A stretch of 64,000 nucleotides of DNA from [Actinomadura] parvosata subsp. kistnae (lineage in GTDB: Bacteria; Actinomycetota; Actinomycetes; Streptosporangiales; Streptosporangiaceae): positions 248,001-312,000 of the forward strand of contig NZ_OOHJ01000023.1 in NCBI RefSeq assembly GCF_900323885.1, given 5' to 3'. Within the stretch, counting starts at the first letter, position 1. Each line of letters opens with the position of its first letter. Of the stretch, positions 25,861-33,246 are shown piece by piece. The position numbers and the translations under genes are program-made. Below the pieces are notes generated by a model, which did not search any database, had not been told where the DNA came from, and saw only the letters and a program-made list of their open reading frames with translations.

Positions 25861-26532
25861 TCAGGCGCGGGTGCGGGTGGCCGGGGGCTTGATGCGGACG
25901 CGTTCCTGCGGCTCGTTGTCGAGGTCGTCGAGCTGGCCCTGGACCGTGGCGCGCAGCTCGTCGTAGTCGCCGAAGGTGTGGTCGTGGAACAGCGTGTAGC
26001 CGCTCCACATGAGGTTCGCGCACACCCGGGGCGGCACCTGGCCGGTGGCGGCGCCCATGCCGACCAGGGCGACCGAGCGGATGCTGCCCGGCTCCCGCTC
26101 GTTCTGCATGTGGACGGCCTGGAAGGCGGCGGCGCACGCCAGCGCGACGTTGAGCGTCTGGCTGACGTCTTGGGCCGAGGCCACCATGGTGGGCGTCGAG
26201 ATGAGGAACCTCGGGTTGGTGGCCCCGGACGGCACGCAGACGGCGCTGCCCACCGGCAGGGAGCCGCCGAACCGGTCGCGGATCGCGCGCTGGACGCGGA
26301 GCTGGATGCCGGCCCCGAGGTGGCGCTTGATGGCGGCGTCGACCCCGCCGTCCATGCGGCCGCGCGCGTTGGTGGGGCTCACCCAGGCGTCGGCGTGCTG
26401 ATCGAGGAGCGAGCCCTTACGGATCTCGACCTCGGGGGTGTCGGCGAAGGCCGCCAGCCACTCCTGCACCACCTGCGGGTTGACGTCGACGAGGACGACC
26501 TTGAGCGGTGGCCGCACGTGCTTGACGGTCAT
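25861..26532 (-). CDS. Macrodomain protein (putative ADP-ribose eraser)
   Basis: 223 residues. The macrodomain ligand loop is PTNARGRMDGGVDAAIKRHLG (53-73; Asn56, Gly62-Gly63, Asp65), as in ADP-ribosyl hydrolase macrodomains. The second loop is represented by ALVGMGAATGQVPP. Strands before and between fit the fold: KVVLVDVNPQVV, VEIRKGSLLDQHADAWVSPTN and SAVCVPSG. The ATG at 26532 follows GGAGTGATCC. The gene is divergent from the UDG-ART fusion at 26706 across 173 bases, so it is the obvious candidate to reverse or shield the modification made by that protein. The C-terminal 30 residues are charged and probably disordered. Substrate specificity (protein or nucleic acid) cannot be told. Confidence 0.85.
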   Translation of the reverse strand: MTVKHVRPPLKVVLVDVNPQVVQEWLAAFADTPEVEIRKGSLLDQHADAWVSPTNARGRMDGGVDAAIKRHLGAGIQLRVQRAIRDRFGGSLPVGSAVCVPSGATNPRFLISTPTMVASAQDVSQTLNVALACAAAFQAVHMQNEREPGSIRSVALVGMGAATGQVPPRVCANLMWSGYTLFHDHTFGDYDELRATVQGQLDDLDNEPQERVRIKPPATRTRA

Positions 26533-26557
26533 GGATCACTCCGGGGGCGATGAGACG

Positions 26558-26680
26558 GATCTTGTAAGAGGGCACGAAGATAGCGCGCCGTACCGACAAT
26601 TCCGGATCTTGCGCGGGCCGCGCCGGACGACGTCGCGTCCGGTCCGTACATGCGGCACAATTCCCCCCAATCCGATCTTG
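26558..26680. promoter_or_regulatory. Three GATCTTG repeats in the macrodomain/UDG-ART spacer
   Basis: GATCTTG occurs at 26558-26564, 26605-26611 and 26674-26680. The last two are each preceded by an ACAATTCC element (26596-26603 and 26657-26664). All are in the same orientation in the 173-base divergent spacer, so they may be binding sites of one regulator controlling both genes. The UDG-ART gene has only a weak ribosome site (GAAAG), suggesting low basal translation. Confidence 0.5.
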
Positions 26681-26705
26681 TGCCGTCCAGCCTGAAAGCC
26701 GACCC

Positions 26706-28307
26706 ATGAGCGACGACAACGCCCCCGCCGACCCGAACGACCCGCTGGCCCTGGCCGAGCTCTTCACCGGCGGCGGGGAGCCGTGGCTGCCGCTGCTGAA
26801 GCCGGTCATCGAGGCGCAGCCGGCCGCGGCCACGTTCATCGGCGCGAACCGCGGGCCGAACGTCGTGCCCGTGCGGGAGCTGACCTTCCAGGCGCTCAAG
26901 CCGAACCCGCCGCACAAGTGGAAGGTCGTGGTCTTCGGGCAGAACCCGTACCCGCGGGCCGAGAGCGCCACCGGCATCGCGATGTTCGACAACACCTTCC
27001 ACGACTGGGCCGACAGCCAGTTCGGCAAGACGGTGTCGATCCGCTGCATCATCAAGGCGGCGGCCATGTGGAAGCACGGCATCCCGAAGAAGACGCCGAT
27101 CGCCGACCTCCGCAAGCTGCTGAAGCAGCACGACACGGTGCAGCCGCCGGAGTGGTTCCAGGCGATGCTCACCCAGGGCGTGCTGCTCCTGAACGCGGCG
27201 CTGACCGCCAGCAGCGACGGCGCCCTGGCCACCGACCGGCACACGGCGTTCTGGCGGCCGGTCGTCGAGGAGATCGTCGAGGAGATCCTGCGGGCCAAGC
27301 GGGACGCCCCCGAGCAGGACCGGGGCGTGGTGTTCGCATGGTGGGGCGTGCACGCGCGCAGCCTCAAGCAGGTCGTGCTGCGGCTGCAGCGCAAGTACCC
27401 CGAGGTCGAGGTGCGGCACCTCGACCACGCCAACCCGGCCGCGCAGGGCGACCTGTTCTGCGACGGCGAGCACTTCGCGCACGTCAACGCCGCCCTCGCC
27501 GCACTCGGCGCCGGCGAGATCGACTGGCTGCCCAGCAAGGGCTGGAACGCCGCCGCCGCCGAGCAGGACCCCGGCACGGCGGAGCGGATGGGCGCGTTCA
27601 TCGCCTCCACGATGGAGCTGCACCAGCTCTACCTGGAGCGCCTGGCCGGCGTCAAGGACGAGGGCCTGGACCTGCCGGCGATCAGCGGCGTCTTCGGCAC
27701 CCCGCTGCTGCCCTTCCGCGAGTCCGTCGCCCCGGTGGCCAAGCTGCTGGCGGGCCTCGACTGGTACGTGGAGCAGGCGCACCGGTTCGGCGAGAGCCTG
27801 CCGGCCGCCGAGAGCTCCGGCCTGTCCGCCGACGAGATCGCGGCCCTGTACCTCTACACCTGCGAGTCGGCCTTCTACCGCCGCATCAACGCCACGCTCC
27901 GCGACCCCGACCGCACCCGGATCGTCCCCTACCTGCCGTACCTGCGGTTGCTGTTCTCGGCCGTGTCGCGCCTGCCGGCCCGGACGGAGCCGCTGTGGCG
28001 CGGCGTGGCGCTGGACCTGCGGGCGCAGTACCCGCTCGGCCGGACGGTGACGTGGTGGGGCGTGTCCTCGTGCACGTCGGAGCTCGGCGTGGCGCAGGCG
28101 TTCCTGGGGCGGCGCGGCAAGCGCACGCTCTTCGAGGTGCGGCCGCGCAGGGCGGTGGGGATCCGCAGGTTCTCCGCGTTCACCGGCGAGGAGGAGTTCA
28201 TCCTGGCGCCCGGCACGCAGCTGGAGGTGACCGGCGTGCGGGCCGAGCGCGGCGGCCTGTGCACGGTGACGCTGACGGAGCTGGACGAGCAGCCCCTGGT
28301 CGCCTGA
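26706..28307 (+). CDS. Fusion of a degenerate uracil-DNA-glycosylase domain and an ADP-ribosyltransferase domain
   Basis: 533 residues. Residues about 40-277 align along their length with family 1 UDG: WKVVVFGQNPYPRAES (Ung has GQDPYH), QGVLLLNAALT (157-167), GVVFAWWGVHA (207-217), HLDHANPAAQGDLF (Ung has HPSPLS) and EIDWLPS. The water-activating Asp is Asn80 and the following His is Pro83; His241 is kept but the Leu loop is lost. Residues about 290-520 are an R-S-E class ADP-ribosyltransferase: YTCESAFYRRINATLRD, LWRGV (Arg432), WGVSSCTS (Ser454-Ser458) and TGEEEFILAPGT (ExE 495-497). A plausible role is ADP-ribosylation directed to DNA or a DNA-bound target. The divergent macrodomain gene supports a writer/eraser pair. 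Confidence 0.85.
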   Translation: MSDDNAPADPNDPLALAELFTGGGEPWLPLLKPVIEAQPAAATFIGANRGPNVVPVRELTFQALKPNPPHKWKVVVFGQNPYPRAESATGIAMFDNTFHDWADSQFGKTVSIRCIIKAAAMWKHGIPKKTPIADLRKLLKQHDTVQPPEWFQAMLTQGVLLLNAALTASSDGALATDRHTAFWRPVVEEIVEEILRAKRDAPEQDRGVVFAWWGVHARSLKQVVLRLQRKYPEVEVRHLDHANPAAQGDLFCDGEHFAHVNAALAALGAGEIDWLPSKGWNAAAAEQDPGTAERMGAFIASTMELHQLYLERLAGVKDEGLDLPAISGVFGTPLLPFRESVAPVAKLLAGLDWYVEQAHRFGESLPAAESSGLSADEIAALYLYTCESAFYRRINATLRDPDRTRIVPYLPYLRLLFSAVSRLPARTEPLWRGVALDLRAQYPLGRTVTWWGVSSCTSELGVAQAFLGRRGKRTLFEVRPRRAVGIRRFSAFTGEEEFILAPGTQLEVTGVRAERGGLCTVTLTELDEQPLVA

Positions 28308-28309
28308 CG

Positions 28310-29734
28310 TCACGGCTGCACGTGGGTCACCTCCGCGCCGATGAGGTCCGCGACCGCGCGCAGGTCGGCGAGGCGGTGGCCGGTGCCCAAAGCCCAGTGG
28401 TGGGAGATGCCGCTGGCGCTCCAGGCGTCGGTCCACTCGCCGGGGTCGCAGCCGAAGTCCACCCGGGAGGTGGTGTTGCCGATCTGCAGCAGCGGCCCGG
28501 CCACCACCTCGCCCTCGGAGACGACGAAGCCGTAGCCGCCGTCCCTGGCCTGGCGCAGCCCGAACGCGGTCACCGGCCCCCGCTTGACGTCGAACTCGAC
28601 CGACACGCCCCAGCCGCGCTTGCCGTGGTAGACGCCCAGCCCGCGCAGCAGCGGCCGGTGGGAGCTGATCGCCAGGTGGGCGGGGCCGTCGTGGCCCATC
28701 TCGACGTGGCCGCGGGCGAAGTCGAGCGCCTGCAGCTCGGTGAACGAGCCGCCGCCGCCCAGCCGGTCCATGATCAGCATGGCCAGGGACGTGCGCAGCT
28801 CGTACTCGCCGGCGGCCGGGATGCCGCGCGCGGTGAGCAGGGACGCGCCGAGGATCATGCCGGCGCCGAGCCGCTCGTGGATCTCGCCGTCCAGGCCGCG
28901 GTGGTAGTAGGCCAGGCTGTCCAGCGCGAAGTCATCCACCAGCCGGTCCAGGCCCACCGAGACGCGGGCCGCCCACGCCAGGTCCTCCTCGTTGACCGAC
29001 TCGGCCAGCTCGAACACCTCGCGGGCCAGTTCGACCCGCTCGCGGGTCTCGGCGTCGGTGACTTTCTCCGTGCGCACGCGCAGGTCGTCGAACTCCAGCA
29101 CCTCGACGTGACCGCCGAAGTTGGCGCTGACCAGGGTCAGGTCGGTGGCCACGTCCAGCATGCCCGGATACAGGTGGCCCATCAGGCCGTGCCGCCCGTG
29201 ACGCAGCGCCGCGCGCACGCCGGCCGCGCGGATCCAGCGGCCGATCCGCTCCCAGGCCCGCTCGTCCTCCAGGTAGCCCGACACCGAGCGGAACGGGATG
29301 CCGCAGCGGGTGAACGCGTTGGCCATCTCCGGCAGCGGGCAGGCGCCGCAGTAGGCCAGCCACTGGCCGGTGTCGAAGGTGGCGTGGTCCATCGACTCGG
29401 TCGGCTGCAGGTTGATGAGCAGCACCGGCGCGCCGCTGCGCTGCGCGATCGGCACGAGCATGGTGGCCGTCATGTACGTCGTCAGGAACCCGACGATCAG
29501 GTCGCAGCCCGCGGCCCGCAGCTTCTCGGCCGCCTGCGCCCCCTCCTGGGCGTCGGAGATGAAGCCGACGTCCACGATCTCCGCGTCGAAGCCGCGCATG
29601 CGCTCGGAGACGCGTTCCGCGGAGCGCTGGAGCTGGGGCAGCAGGTCGGGGAACTGCGGCCAGTAGGCGCCCAGCCCACCGGCGACCAGGCCCACCTTGA
29701 CGCGGCGCGGGGTGATGCGGGGGAAGGTGTTCAC
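28310..29734 (-). CDS. L-fucose/L-arabinose isomerase-like protein
   Basis: 474 residues. The N-terminal domain is Rossmann-like (VKVGLVAGGLGAYWPQFPDL, then IVDVGFISDAQEGAQAAEKL). The middle has LLINLQPTESMDHATFDTG and the C-terminal part has HVEMGHDGPAHLAISSHRP, a layout of the L-fucose/arabinose isomerase superfamily. Such cytoplasmic, metal-dependent enzymes interconvert aldoses and ketoses; the precise sugar is not clear. The GTG at 29734 has AAGGGAG upstream. It is the third gene of an operon behind phoD and a discoidin-domain gene, and its stop is 2 bases from the end of the convergent UDG-ART gene. The sugar importer across the DeoR gene may supply its substrate. Confidence 0.7.
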   Translation of the reverse strand: MNTFPRITPRRVKVGLVAGGLGAYWPQFPDLLPQLQRSAERVSERMRGFDAEIVDVGFISDAQEGAQAAEKLRAAGCDLIVGFLTTYMTATMLVPIAQRSGAPVLLINLQPTESMDHATFDTGQWLAYCGACPLPEMANAFTRCGIPFRSVSGYLEDERAWERIGRWIRAAGVRAALRHGRHGLMGHLYPGMLDVATDLTLVSANFGGHVEVLEFDDLRVRTEKVTDAETRERVELAREVFELAESVNEEDLAWAARVSVGLDRLVDDFALDSLAYYHRGLDGEIHERLGAGMILGASLLTARGIPAAGEYELRTSLAMLIMDRLGGGGSFTELQALDFARGHVEMGHDGPAHLAISSHRPLLRGLGVYHGKRGWGVSVEFDVKRGPVTAFGLRQARDGGYGFVVSEGEVVAGPLLQIGNTTSRVDFGCDPGEWTDAWSASGISHHWALGTGHRLADLRAVADLIGAEVTHVQP

Positions 29735-29748
29735 GGGGGTTGCTCCCT

Positions 29749-30579
29749 TCAGCGGGCCTCGACCTCGATGACGCGCGTGTAGTCGTTGGCGCCGTTCGAG
29801 GCCAGCGCGACGATGCGGACGGCGTCCGCGGTGACCGGGGCGAAGTCCGAGCGGGCCGTTCCCGCCGTGTTGCCGCGCACTTGGGCGACCGTCTGCCACT
29901 GCCCGCCCACCTGCGCCTGCACGTCCCAGTCGCGCAGCCCGTACCGGGAGGCGGGGTAACGCTCGGTGTCCAGCGTGTAGAGGTCCACGCGGGAGACCTG
30001 GCGCGGCCCGCCGAGCGCGATCGACAGCGTGTCGGGCCAGGCCCGGGCGGTGGCGTCGTTCCAGCCGTTGCCGCCGGCCCAGCCGTTGGAGGAGCGGTCG
30101 CCGTCGGCGACGCTGCACGGCGGGTAGTTGGCGTTGACGTGCTGGGAGGAGGCGGTGACGGGGCGGCGCAGCGCGAGGTTGCCGCCGTTGTCCAGCCCGT
30201 CCACGGGCACGACCTCGACCGGCACCTCCAGCGTGCGGTCCTGGGTGCGCAGGCGCAGCCCGTACGTGCCCTGCTGGGTGCCGGGCGGGACGGCGACCAG
30301 CAGGCTCGCCATGACCTGGTGGCCGGGCGGCAGGTAGCTGGTCAGCATCGTGCGCGAGGCGGTCAGCGGCGGGTCCACCTCGACGTTCATCGTGGCGTAC
30401 GACGCCTTGCGCGCGTCGCTGCGCATACCGATCTTGATCTTGGCGGGGCAGGCCGGGTCCACGCCGAGCGGCGCGACCAGCTTGTCCGCGCCCGCGACGG
30501 GGGTCAGCCGCTCGGGTGCAGCGGCGGCGGTGGTCGTCACGGCGGCGGCGACGGCCAGGGCGGCGGCGAGAACGCGCAT
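29749..30579 (-). CDS. Secreted protein with C-terminal discoidin (F5/8C) domain
   Basis: 276 residues. A signal peptide (MRVLAAALAVAAAVTTTAAAA) is followed by a beta-sandwich of about 115 residues of no recognised function. A discoidin-type carbohydrate-binding module (NLALRRPVTASSQ at about 133, then DVQAQVGGQWQTVAQVRGN and VRIVALASNGANDYTRVIEVEAR) closes the protein. No catalytic domain is seen, so it may be a surface glycan-binding protein. GGAAGGAGC precedes the ATG. It lies between phoD (13 bases upstream) and the isomerase gene (14 bases downstream) in one operon. Confidence 0.8.
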   Translation of the reverse strand: MRVLAAALAVAAAVTTTAAAAPERLTPVAGADKLVAPLGVDPACPAKIKIGMRSDARKASYATMNVEVDPPLTASRTMLTSYLPPGHQVMASLLVAVPPGTQQGTYGLRLRTQDRTLEVPVEVVPVDGLDNGGNLALRRPVTASSQHVNANYPPCSVADGDRSSNGWAGGNGWNDATARAWPDTLSIALGGPRQVSRVDLYTLDTERYPASRYGLRDWDVQAQVGGQWQTVAQVRGNTAGTARSDFAPVTADAVRIVALASNGANDYTRVIEVEAR

Positions 30580-30592
30580 GGTCGGCTCCTTC

Positions 30593-32164
30593 CTAGAGCA
30601 CCTGGAGGCCGGGCACGCCGTCGAGCGTGACCAGGCTGGCGCGGGTGGAGACGGGGGCGCCGGGGCGGTCCACGTACGGGACGACCTTGAAGTCCGAGCG
30701 CCACTGGCCGCAGGTGACCTCGCAGGAGACGTAGCCGCGCTGGTAGTTGGAGAAGCGCAGGTGCGGGTTGGCCGGGTCGGAGCCGCCGGGCGGGACGCCG
30801 GTGGCGGGGTTGCCGTTGCCGCCGCTGCTGACCGAGGTGCAGACGAACTCGACGCCTATGGGCGGCGAGGCCGGGTCGTCGAAGTCGGTGCGCAGGTCGC
30901 CGGCGAGGTTGTAGTGGATGTCGCCGGTCAGCACGACGGGGTTGCTGACCCGGCGCTCGACCAGGCCCGTGAGCAGGCGGTCCTTGGCGGCCTTGTAGCC
31001 GTCCCACAGGTCCATGCTGAGCCGCTGCGCGGGGCCGGGGTCGTAGTCGAGCTGCATCATGGCGATCTGCTGGGCCATGACGTTCCACTTGGCGCGGGAG
31101 GCGCCGAGGCCGTCGAGCAGCCACGCCTCCTGCTCGGCGCCGAGCATCTGCCGGGCCGGGTCGAGCCGGTCGGCGCAGTCCACCTGCTGGCCGTCGCCGC
31201 AGACCTGGTCGTCGCGGTACTGCCGGGTGTCGAGCACGTTGAACTCGGCCAGGTCGCCGAAGGTGAACCGGCGGTAGATGCGCGCGTCGGGCCCCTCCAC
31301 CGCGGGGACGCGGACCGGCATGTTCTCCCAGAAGGCGCGGAAGGCGTTGGCGCGGATGACCAGGTAGTCCTGCTCGGTCACTTCGCCGCCGGGGCCGAAG
31401 CGGCCGGCCCAGTTGTCGAGCACCTCGTGGTCGTCCCAGGTGACGATCCAGGGGGCGCGGTGGTGGGCGGCCTGGAGGTCGGGGTCGCTCTTGTAGAGGC
31501 CGTACTGGACGCGGTAGCGGTCGAGGGTGTCGCACTGCACCCGGAACTGCTCGGGCACAGGGACGTTGCGGTTGCCGCCCATCGGCACGATGCCGTACTC
31601 GTAGATGTAGTCGCCCAGGTGGAAGACCACGTCGGGGCTCTCGTCGGCGAGGTGGCGGTAGGCGCTGTAGTAGCCGTCCTGCCACGAGGCGCACGAGGCG
31701 AAGGCCAGCCGCAGCGCGTCGGGGCTGCTGCGCGGCGCGGGCGCGGTCTTGGTGCGGCCGACGGGGCTGAGCTCGCCGCCGGAGCGGAAGCGGTAGAAGT
31801 ACTCGCGGCCCGGCCGCAGGCCCCTGGCGTCCACGTGCACGGAGTGGCCGTACTCGGGGGTGGCCCAGGCCGAGCCGGCGCGGACGCGGCGGGTGAAGCC
31901 CTCGTCCTCGGCGAGCTCCCAGTCGACCCGGATCCGGTTGTACGGCAGGCCGCCCAGCGGCTCCAGCGGCCGGGGCGCCAGCCGCGTCCAGAGGATCACC
32001 CGGTCATGGAGCGGGTCGCCGGAGGCGACACCGAGCGTGAAGGGGTAGTCGGTGGTCCGGGCGGTGGCGGGCGCGGTCCACGGGTCGGCCAGGTTCGTCG
32101 TGAAGGCGAGGGCGAAGGCGGCGCTGCCTAAGCCGAGGAAACCCCGGCGTGAAGGGTGCGGCAT
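30593..32164 (-). CDS. phoD: PhoD-family alkaline phosphatase / phosphodiesterase, Tat-exported
   Basis: 523 residues. The N-terminus PSRRGFLGLGSAAFALAF is a twin-arginine signal, as in PhoD enzymes that fold with iron and calcium before export. Family signatures include VASGDPLHDRVILWTRLAP, LRLAFASCASWQDGYY, VVFHLGDYIYEYG, IVTWDDHEVLDNWAG and VVLTGDIHYN. It would hydrolyse phosphomono- or diesters outside the membrane. The ATG at 32164 is preceded by AGGAAGC; an in-frame ATG at 32197 is less likely. First gene of the phoD/discoidin/isomerase operon; a CTTAACAAG element upstream suggests control by the adjacent DeoR protein rather than a PHO box. Confidence 0.92.
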   Translation of the reverse strand: MPHPSRRGFLGLGSAAFALAFTTNLADPWTAPATARTTDYPFTLGVASGDPLHDRVILWTRLAPRPLEPLGGLPYNRIRVDWELAEDEGFTRRVRAGSAWATPEYGHSVHVDARGLRPGREYFYRFRSGGELSPVGRTKTAPAPRSSPDALRLAFASCASWQDGYYSAYRHLADESPDVVFHLGDYIYEYGIVPMGGNRNVPVPEQFRVQCDTLDRYRVQYGLYKSDPDLQAAHHRAPWIVTWDDHEVLDNWAGRFGPGGEVTEQDYLVIRANAFRAFWENMPVRVPAVEGPDARIYRRFTFGDLAEFNVLDTRQYRDDQVCGDGQQVDCADRLDPARQMLGAEQEAWLLDGLGASRAKWNVMAQQIAMMQLDYDPGPAQRLSMDLWDGYKAAKDRLLTGLVERRVSNPVVLTGDIHYNLAGDLRTDFDDPASPPIGVEFVCTSVSSGGNGNPATGVPPGGSDPANPHLRFSNYQRGYVSCEVTCGQWRSDFKVVPYVDRPGAPVSTRASLVTLDGVPGLQVL

Positions 32165-32218
32165 GCTGCTTCCTAGGCTGGGGGACGAAGCCCTCACTTT
32201 CTAGCAAGCCGACCGGTT

Positions 32219-32227
32219 CTTAACAAG
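32219..32227 (-). promoter_or_regulatory. Candidate DeoR site upstream of phoD
   Basis: CTTAACAAG lies 55 bases before the phoD start, followed on the minus-strand-upstream side by TTGTATC and TTGTAAC heptamers. The TTAACAAG core is also present in the 15-base palindrome before the sugar ABC operon (33142-33156). A shared element on both sides of the DeoR gene suggests one regulon. Confidence 0.5.
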
Positions 32228-32256
32228 ATACAAGTTACAAATAACGTCTCTCGGCG

Positions 32257-33042
32257 TTACATCTCGGCCACGCGGACGTCCGCGTGGTGGTCGCGCAGCC
32301 GCTGGAGCAGGTCGGCCGGGGCGTTGGCGTCGACCACGACCACGTCGAAGTCGTCCAGCGGAGCCACCCGATGCAGCGCCACGCGGGCCAGCTTGGAGCC
32401 GTCGACGGCCAGCACCCGCCGCGAGCCCGAGCGCAGCATCGCCCGCTTGACCAGCACGATCTCCTGCTCCTGGTGGTAGGCGTACTGCTCGGAGACGGCC
32501 GAGGTGGACACCACGACCAGGTCGACGTTCACCGCCTCGACCGCGTCCACGCAGCCGAGCCCCAGAAACGAATCATGCGTGGCGTGATATTCACCGCCGA
32601 GCGCGATGAGCCGGAGGTCGCGCTCGCCGGCCAGCAGCCTGATCGCCTCCAGGAAGTTCGTCACCACCGTCAGCGGGGCCAGCTCGCCCAGGTGGCGAGC
32701 CACGGCCAGGGCGGTCGTCGAGTCGTCGAGCATCAGCGAGCTGCCCGGCTCGATCAGGCCGGCCACGACCCGGGCGATCGCGTCCTTCTCGGCGGTGTGG
32801 GCCTTGAGCCGGTAGGCGATGTTGCTCTCCCACACGTTGCTGGCCTGGGCGGTCGCGCCGCCCCTGACCTTGCGCACCATGCCCTGGCGTTCGAGCTCGT
32901 CGAGGTCGCGGTGGACGGTCATCAGGCTCACGCCGAAGCTCTCGGCGAGCTCGGTCACGGAGGCGGAGCCCTGGCGCACGATGTGCTCGGCCATGCCCTG
33001 CCACCGTGTGGACCTGCTGGAGGTGTGCTGACGCGAATTCAC
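32257..33042 (-). CDS. DeoR-family transcriptional regulator
   Basis: 261 residues. An N-terminal helix-turn-helix (ASVTELAESFGVSLMTVHRDLDELERQGMVRKVRGGA) precedes a DeoR sensor domain with SLMLDDSTTALAVARHL and DLVVVSTSAVS segments, which binds phosphorylated sugars in this family. The GTG start at 33042 is chosen because GGAG lies 6 bases upstream; longer in-frame starts exist at 33075 and 33135. It sits between the phoD operon (same strand) and the divergent sugar ABC operon. TTAACAAG elements occur in both promoters. It most likely represses both until a phosphosugar accumulates. Confidence 0.9.
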   Translation of the reverse strand: MNSRQHTSSRSTRWQGMAEHIVRQGSASVTELAESFGVSLMTVHRDLDELERQGMVRKVRGGATAQASNVWESNIAYRLKAHTAEKDAIARVVAGLIEPGSSLMLDDSTTALAVARHLGELAPLTVVTNFLEAIRLLAGERDLRLIALGGEYHATHDSFLGLGCVDAVEAVNVDLVVVSTSAVSEQYAYHQEQEIVLVKRAMLRSGSRRVLAVDGSKLARVALHRVAPLDDFDVVVVDANAPADLLQRLRDHHADVRVAEM

Positions 33043-33141
33043 CAATGTCTCCACCCTGTTCGGACGGCTGCGCATCCTACCCTTGACACCCCGCTCGGGC
33101 GACTCGTACCCTCCACCCACCGCCATTTTTAACATGTTTGA

Positions 33142-33156
33142 TTGTTAATTTAACAA
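33142..33156. promoter_or_regulatory. TTGTTAA-T-TTAACAA operator before the sugar ABC operon
   Basis: A perfect 15-base palindrome in the DeoR/binding-protein divergent spacer, with an additional AACATGTT palindrome at 33131-33138. It shares TTAACAAG with the phoD upstream region. It is AT-rich against a very GC-rich background, as expected for a conserved regulatory site. Confidence 0.7.
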
Positions 33157-33246
33157 GCCTTAAAACGTTCGCATCGCCACCCGGCCCCGTACCGCCGGGT
33201 GCTCTCGGGGGATCTCAGCACATCGCACGACCGAGGAGACAGCGAC

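Noticed and set aside
26558-26680. GATCTTG repeats as phage attachment sites
   Set aside because: No integrase, tRNA or element boundary is nearby. Spacing and position fit promoter elements better.
8524-28307. PARG, macrodomain and UDG-ART as one operon-like system
   Set aside because: The PARG gene is 17 kb from the other two with many unrelated genes between. Only a functional link can be speculated.
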